Assembly: GCA_964458575.1 (NCBI GenBank)
Contig: CAYWMD010000002.1
Location: 1 to 64,000 of the forward strand
Direction: 5' to 3'
Source of the DNA: CAYWMD01 sp964458575
Lineage (GTDB): Bacteria > Verrucomicrobiota > Verrucomicrobiia > Limisphaerales > JADLHS01
Length of the DNA stretch: 64,000 nucleotides
In this document: piece by piece, positions 60,499 through 64,000 of the stretch
Numbering within the stretch: position 1 is the stretch's first letter
Layout: the number at the start of each line of letters is the position of its first letter
Notes under the pieces: generated by a model
Databases searched by the model: none
Told to the model about the DNA's origin: nothing
Seen by the model: the letters and a program-made list of their open reading frames with translations, nothing else
Program-made: the position numbers and the translations under genes

Positions 60499-61735
60499 CA
60501 ATAAGGGCGTCAGGCTGGTGATGGATGCGGCGGCCGCTGGAGGAAAAGCTCCAAGCCGAAGCCAACCGCCACGGCGGAGTTTTTCCCCCACAGCCAACGC
60601 AAAGCGCATCATCGGCGGCGGCAACCGATGCAACTGCGCACCAGCTTCGGGTCGGTCGCGCTGAGCGTATGGCACGGCAAGGACCCCTGATGGCCATTGG
60701 GGTTGTCCGGTGCGCGAACGTTGGGGCTTGAGCGCACACCAGCAACTCCGTCCGGCACTGAAAGACAAACTGGCTTACTTCGGCCCCGTCACCGTTTCGT
60801 ATGAAGCGGCGGCCAAGCGGGCGGCCAAAGTGGGCATTGGTGTGGAAGACTCAACGATTTGCGCGCTGGTGCAACGACTCGGCGCCAAAGCCGAAGCCCA
60901 AACCCAGTCGCGTCTCAAAACCGTGCCGCAAGAAACTCATCCCGAACGACCGGCCAGCGCGCTGGCGGTGCTGATGCTCGATGGCTTCCATGTGCGCTTT
61001 CGCGGTCCCGGCTGGGGCAAGAAAAAAACGCAGAAACCCCGCGTGGAATGGCACGAAGAGAAGCTGGGCGTATTTTATCGGCAGGAACAGGCGATCCGTG
61101 AACCCCGTGGCCAACTGCTGGAAAAAGTGTTGCTCGTCTGGCAAGGCGAAGGACTGGAATTGGGCCGGCGCTTACACTGGGAAGCGCAGCGCGGGGGACT
61201 GGGCCGGGCGCGCGAAGTTTCGGCGGTGGCTGATGGCGCGCCGTGGATTTGGAACGTCGTGAGCGACCGCTGGACCGGGGCGCACCAGTTACTGGACTTC
61301 TACCACGCCAGCCAACACCTCTGGAGTCTGGGCCAGGCGCTGCATCCCAATGGCGAGGCGACACGCCGGGTGTGGGTCGAAGAACGCTTGCACCGATTAC
61401 GCCACGGAGAGGAGCAAGAGGTATTGGCCGAGCTGGCGGCACTGCCGCGGCGGCGGGGTGAACGTGCGAAAGTCATCCGGCGGGAACAAAACTACTTCGC
61501 CGAGCAGGCCGTGCGCATGAACTACCAGAAGCTGGCGCACCGCGGCTGGCCGATTGCCAGCGGCCCGGTGGAGTCGGCTTGTCGCAGTCGGCAATGCCGG
61601 CGCAAACGGGTCGGTCAGTTCTGGACGCTGGCGGACCTGCGGCACTTGGACGCTTTGGAAGAAGCCCGCGACCACGGCCACTGGGATGAAGTCTGGTTCA
61701 ACTGATGGTGGCGGTGCGAAGTTGCGCCCTTCCTG
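60499..61735 (+). mobile_element. Possible extent of the insertion sequence around the broken transposase
   Basis: Limits are drawn from the short imperfect inverted repeats described for the transposase. They are weak and could be chance; the element could be somewhat larger on either side. Confidence 0.35.
60525..61705 (+). pseudogene. Transposase resembling ISKra4-type, broken by two +1 frame changes
   Basis: The long intact part (about 60710-61705) carries a DDE-like set: LMLDGFHVRFRG, VADGAPWIWNV and GPVESACRSRQC, plus FYHASQHLWSLG and NYQKLAHRGWPIASG. The N-terminal part is split over two other frames: from ATG 60525 (MRRPLEEKLQAEANRHGG) in one frame, then HHRRRQPMQLRTSFGSVAL up to GKDP in the next, ending at CCC-TGA (60685-60690), then DGHWGCPVRERWGL in the third. 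The first change lies in a T5C5 run near 60580-60589, the second at CCC-TGA. Family assignment is by eye. Candidate end repeats CAATAAGGGCG (60499-60509) and CGCCCTTCCTG (61725-61735, inverted) match at 9 of 11; no target duplication is seen. Confidence 0.75.
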
Positions 61736-61960
61736 GTCGGAGACCAAGCTTTTCCGTTGAGCATCGCACGTGAAGCCGGTAGCGTATGCCCATGCTTAGC
61801 GTGCAAATCGTTCCGGGCCACTCGTCATGCTCACGGGAAGTGAGCGTTCTTTCGCCGGTGTTCCGGCCGGCCACACCAGCCGTGTGCGCGACTGATTTAT
61901 CAGCGTGAGCTTACCGACTTCACAGCCAGGGCAATCCGCCGGCGAGACGCCAAAACAAGT

Positions 61961-63655
61961 ATGAACATTCTGGGTATTCACATCGGACACGACAGCAGCG
62001 CGGCCCTGGTCGTGGACGGACGCATCGTGGCCGACGTGGCCGAGGAACGCTTCACGCGCACCAAGCATTATTGCGGCCTTCCCATCCGCGCGGTGGAGTA
62101 TTGCCTCAAGTCGCGCAACCTGACGATGGCGGACCTGGACGCGGTGGCGGTGCCGGCCAAGGGACCGGTTCTGGACCTCAACTTCCTTCTGGATCTAAAA
62201 GGGGCGAAACGCGAAAAGGGCACCTCCAAGCGGCAGGCGTTCGAGTTCGTCCGCGAGGTGTTGAAGAAGCCGGAGGTGAAACCGCCACTTTACGTGAAAA
62301 GTTTTCCGCTGCATCCACGCACGGAAGTCATCCACGTCGAACATCACCTCGCCCACGCGGCGTCCGCTTACTACACGAGCGGGCAGCGCGACAAACAATT
62401 GATCGTGACGATCGACGGTTCGGGCGACAGCGTGGCGGTGGGCGTCTGGCGCGGTGAGAACGGCAAGATCGCCAAGCTGCAAACCTTTCCGAATGCCGGC
62501 TCGCTGGGCTGGTTTTACAGCAACGTCACCGAGGCGCTGGGCTGGTGGCACGGCGACGGCGAAGGCAAAACGATGGGCCTCGCGCCGTATGGCGATCACA
62601 CCAAATGCCAGGGCGTGCTCGACAAGTTCACGCCCAAATACCGCAACGGCGACCTGGTCGAACCCCACGATTTCGGACGCAATTGTTACTGGAACGAAGG
62701 TGGCGCGATTCAGTGGCACTTCGACGAGGCTTACGAGATTCGCGACCTGATTGAAAAGCACGGCCGCGAAAATATCGCCGCCGAGGGCCAGCGCGTGCTC
62801 GAAGAACAGGTGAAGCAGATCGTTTATCCCTGGATGGAGCGCGAAGGCACGAAGAATTTCACCGCGTCGGGCGGCGTGATGTTGAACGTGAAACTCAACC
62901 AGCGGCTCTGGGAGTCCGGTCGCATCGCGCGGCATCACACCTATCCCAATCCCGGGGACTCCGGCCTGGCGGCGGGCGCGGCGCTCCAGGTTTATTTTTC
63001 GGCCAACCCCAGCGCGCCCATTCATCCCATCGAGGATTTGTATTGGGGCCCGGAATACAGCGACAAGGAAATCGAGGACGCACTGAAACTGCGCCGTATC
63101 GAATATCGCCGGGTGGACAACGTGGCGGAGTACGTGGCGGGCAAACTGGCCGAGGGGAAGATTTGCGCGTGGTTCCAGGGCCGGATGGAAAGCGGCCCGC
63201 GCGCATTGGGCGCCCGCTCCATTTTGATGAGCACGGCCCGGCCCGAATACAAGGACATCATCAACGCCCGCGTGAAGTTCCGCGAAGCATTCCGTCCGTT
63301 TTGCCCGTCGTTGCTTTGGGAAAAGAAGGAGGAATACCTCGAACACGCGCGCGATGAGTTTTTCATGATCACGTCCTTCACCTGCAAACCGGAGAAACGC
63401 GCCCGCGTGCCGGCGGTGGTGCACGCGGACGGCACGTTGCGGCCGCAGACCGTGAAGCGCGAATTTGCCCCGCGTTTTTGGAATCTGCTGTCGGCTTTCG
63501 AGAAGCTCACGGGCGATTCGGTGTTGTTGAACACATCGTTCAACGTCATGGGCGAACCCATTGTGAATCATCCCCGCGAAGCGGTGCGCTGTTTTTATGA
63601 CAATGGGCTGGACGTGCTCGCGCTGGGTTCTTTTGTGCTGGAGAAGAAGGGTTGA
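61961..63655 (+). CDS. Carbamoyltransferase of the NodU/CmcH family
   Basis: 564 residues. Transfers a carbamoyl group from carbamoyl phosphate, via an adenylate, to a sugar or other hydroxyl. N-terminal Kae1-like domain: NILGIHIGHDSSAALVVDG, VEHHLAHAASAYYTSG with the metal-binding His pattern, VTIDGSGDSVAVGVWRG, and GKTMGLAPYGDH. The C-terminal YrdC-like part has WGPEYSDKEIEDAL and GRMESGPRALGARSIL and ends LNTSFNVMGEPIV. The next gene encodes a WecB/TagA/CpsF glycosyltransferase, so modification of a surface polysaccharide is likely. Confidence 0.92.
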   Translation: MNILGIHIGHDSSAALVVDGRIVADVAEERFTRTKHYCGLPIRAVEYCLKSRNLTMADLDAVAVPAKGPVLDLNFLLDLKGAKREKGTSKRQAFEFVREVLKKPEVKPPLYVKSFPLHPRTEVIHVEHHLAHAASAYYTSGQRDKQLIVTIDGSGDSVAVGVWRGENGKIAKLQTFPNAGSLGWFYSNVTEALGWWHGDGEGKTMGLAPYGDHTKCQGVLDKFTPKYRNGDLVEPHDFGRNCYWNEGGAIQWHFDEAYEIRDLIEKHGRENIAAEGQRVLEEQVKQIVYPWMEREGTKNFTASGGVMLNVKLNQRLWESGRIARHHTYPNPGDSGLAAGAALQVYFSANPSAPIHPIEDLYWGPEYSDKEIEDALKLRRIEYRRVDNVAEYVAGKLAEGKICAWFQGRMESGPRALGARSILMSTARPEYKDIINARVKFREAFRPFCPSLLWEKKEEYLEHARDEFFMITSFTCKPEKRARVPAVVHADGTLRPQTVKREFAPRFWNLLSAFEKLTGDSVLLNTSFNVMGEPIVNHPREAVRCFYDNGLDVLALGSFVLEKKG

Positions 63656-63715
63656 GATCGGGACCGTCGCCGCCCCACCCTCCACAGACCGGGAAACGTT
63701 TGGTGAGAAATTCTC

Positions 63716-64000
63716 GTGACTGAAGCGGAACAAACGAATCCGGACCCGCGGGCTAACGTGCTCGGCGTGGGCGTCAGCGCCATCAACCTGGAAATCGCCC
63801 TTGCGCGGATCGCGCGCGCTTTGGAAACAAAGACGAAGGGTTACATTTGTGTCACCGGCGTCCACGGTGTGAGCGAGGCGCAAAGTGATCCGTCGTTCCG
63901 GACGATTCTCAACCGCGCCTTTCTAAACACGCCGGACGGCATGCCCATGGTCTGGGTTGGGCGCTGGCAGGGCTTGCGCGAAATGGATCGGGTTTACGGC
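63716..64000 (+). CDS. WecB/TagA/CpsF-family glycosyltransferase, cut by the right edge
   Basis: 95 codons visible from a GTG at 63716, running out of the window. The segments NVLGVGVSAINLEIA, GYICVTGVHGVSEAQ and NTPDGMPMVWVGR are the characteristic start of the family, which adds N-acetylmannosamine or related sugars to lipid-linked GlcNAc at the inner membrane. The start lies 60 bases after the carbamoyltransferase stop on the same strand. It suggests an envelope polysaccharide cluster that continues to the right. Confidence 0.85.
   Translation, partial: MTEAEQTNPDPRANVLGVGVSAINLEIALARIARALETKTKGYICVTGVHGVSEAQSDPSFRTILNRAFLNTPDGMPMVWVGRWQGLREMDRVYG

Noticed and set aside
62195..63883. Minus-strand frame of about 562 codons opposite the carbamoyltransferase
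   Set aside because: Shadow frame; the plus-strand product has all family motifs.

Overview
The window looks like a chromosomal piece from a GC-rich Verrucomicrobiota bacterium, most likely of the Pedosphaera/Limisphaera type. The evidence is the mix of very large secreted LamG/Ig-like and autotransporter-associated beta-strand proteins, C-terminal modules ending in a YRL/YRV-type tail, a sulfatase, DUF3604, DUF6600, DUF3536/GH57 and URO-D-like proteins, and a high density of imperfect palindromic repeats. The taxon is an inference from gene content. No rRNA is present; one tRNA (Arg, CCU) is.

Layout. 1-9.9 kb: a beta-strand-repeat surface protein cut by the left edge, a PfkB sugar kinase and a four-fold LamG/Ig protein with cohesin- and dockerin-like modules. 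10-18.9 kb: a methyltransferase, then a carbohydrate block on the plus strand (AraA/FucI-like isomerase, FGGY kinase, amidohydrolase, nitrilase-family hydrolase, secreted glycosidase-like protein). 18.9-25.1 kb: CPBP protease and Gfo/Idh/MocA oxidoreductase (overlapping), NDH-2, a small HEPN-like protein, trpB and trpF. 25.2-31.3 kb: a minus-strand run of aldo/keto reductase, M19 dipeptidase, GntP permease, D-threonine-aldolase-like enzyme and lactonase. 31.5-38.3 kb: GH57/DUF3536 protein, tRNA-Arg, sulfatase, DUF6600 lipoprotein. 38.4-43 kb: ruvC, ruvA, a DUF374 acyltransferase and priA. 43-51.7 kb: a CusF-Sco lipoprotein, an MntR-like regulator, a GH5-like lipoprotein, a zincin, a URO-D-like protein, a repeat protein, glutamate dehydrogenase and an SGNH-like protein. 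51.8-55.8 kb: queE, a class III aminotransferase, ksgA and a Nudix hydrolase, tightly packed, then a VOC protein. 56.1-64 kb: a PQQ-like propeller, a DUF3604 protein, a small membrane protein, a frame-broken transposase, a NodU/CmcH carbamoyltransferase and the start of a WecB/TagA/CpsF glycosyltransferase at the right edge.

The most unusual signal is a set of at least eight families of imperfect inverted repeats (about 35-190 bp, arms often built of 7-10 bp tandem units). They sit between genes and also in frame inside conserved genes: twice in priA and once each in ksgA, the aminotransferase and the SGNH protein, with simple heptamer tandems in queE and the aminotransferase. One family (52857-52934 and 55341-55411) is seen both inside a gene and between genes, and three genes border on, or end inside, such an element. 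This resembles in principle the Rickettsia palindromic elements that invade coding sequence, but the sequences and host are different.
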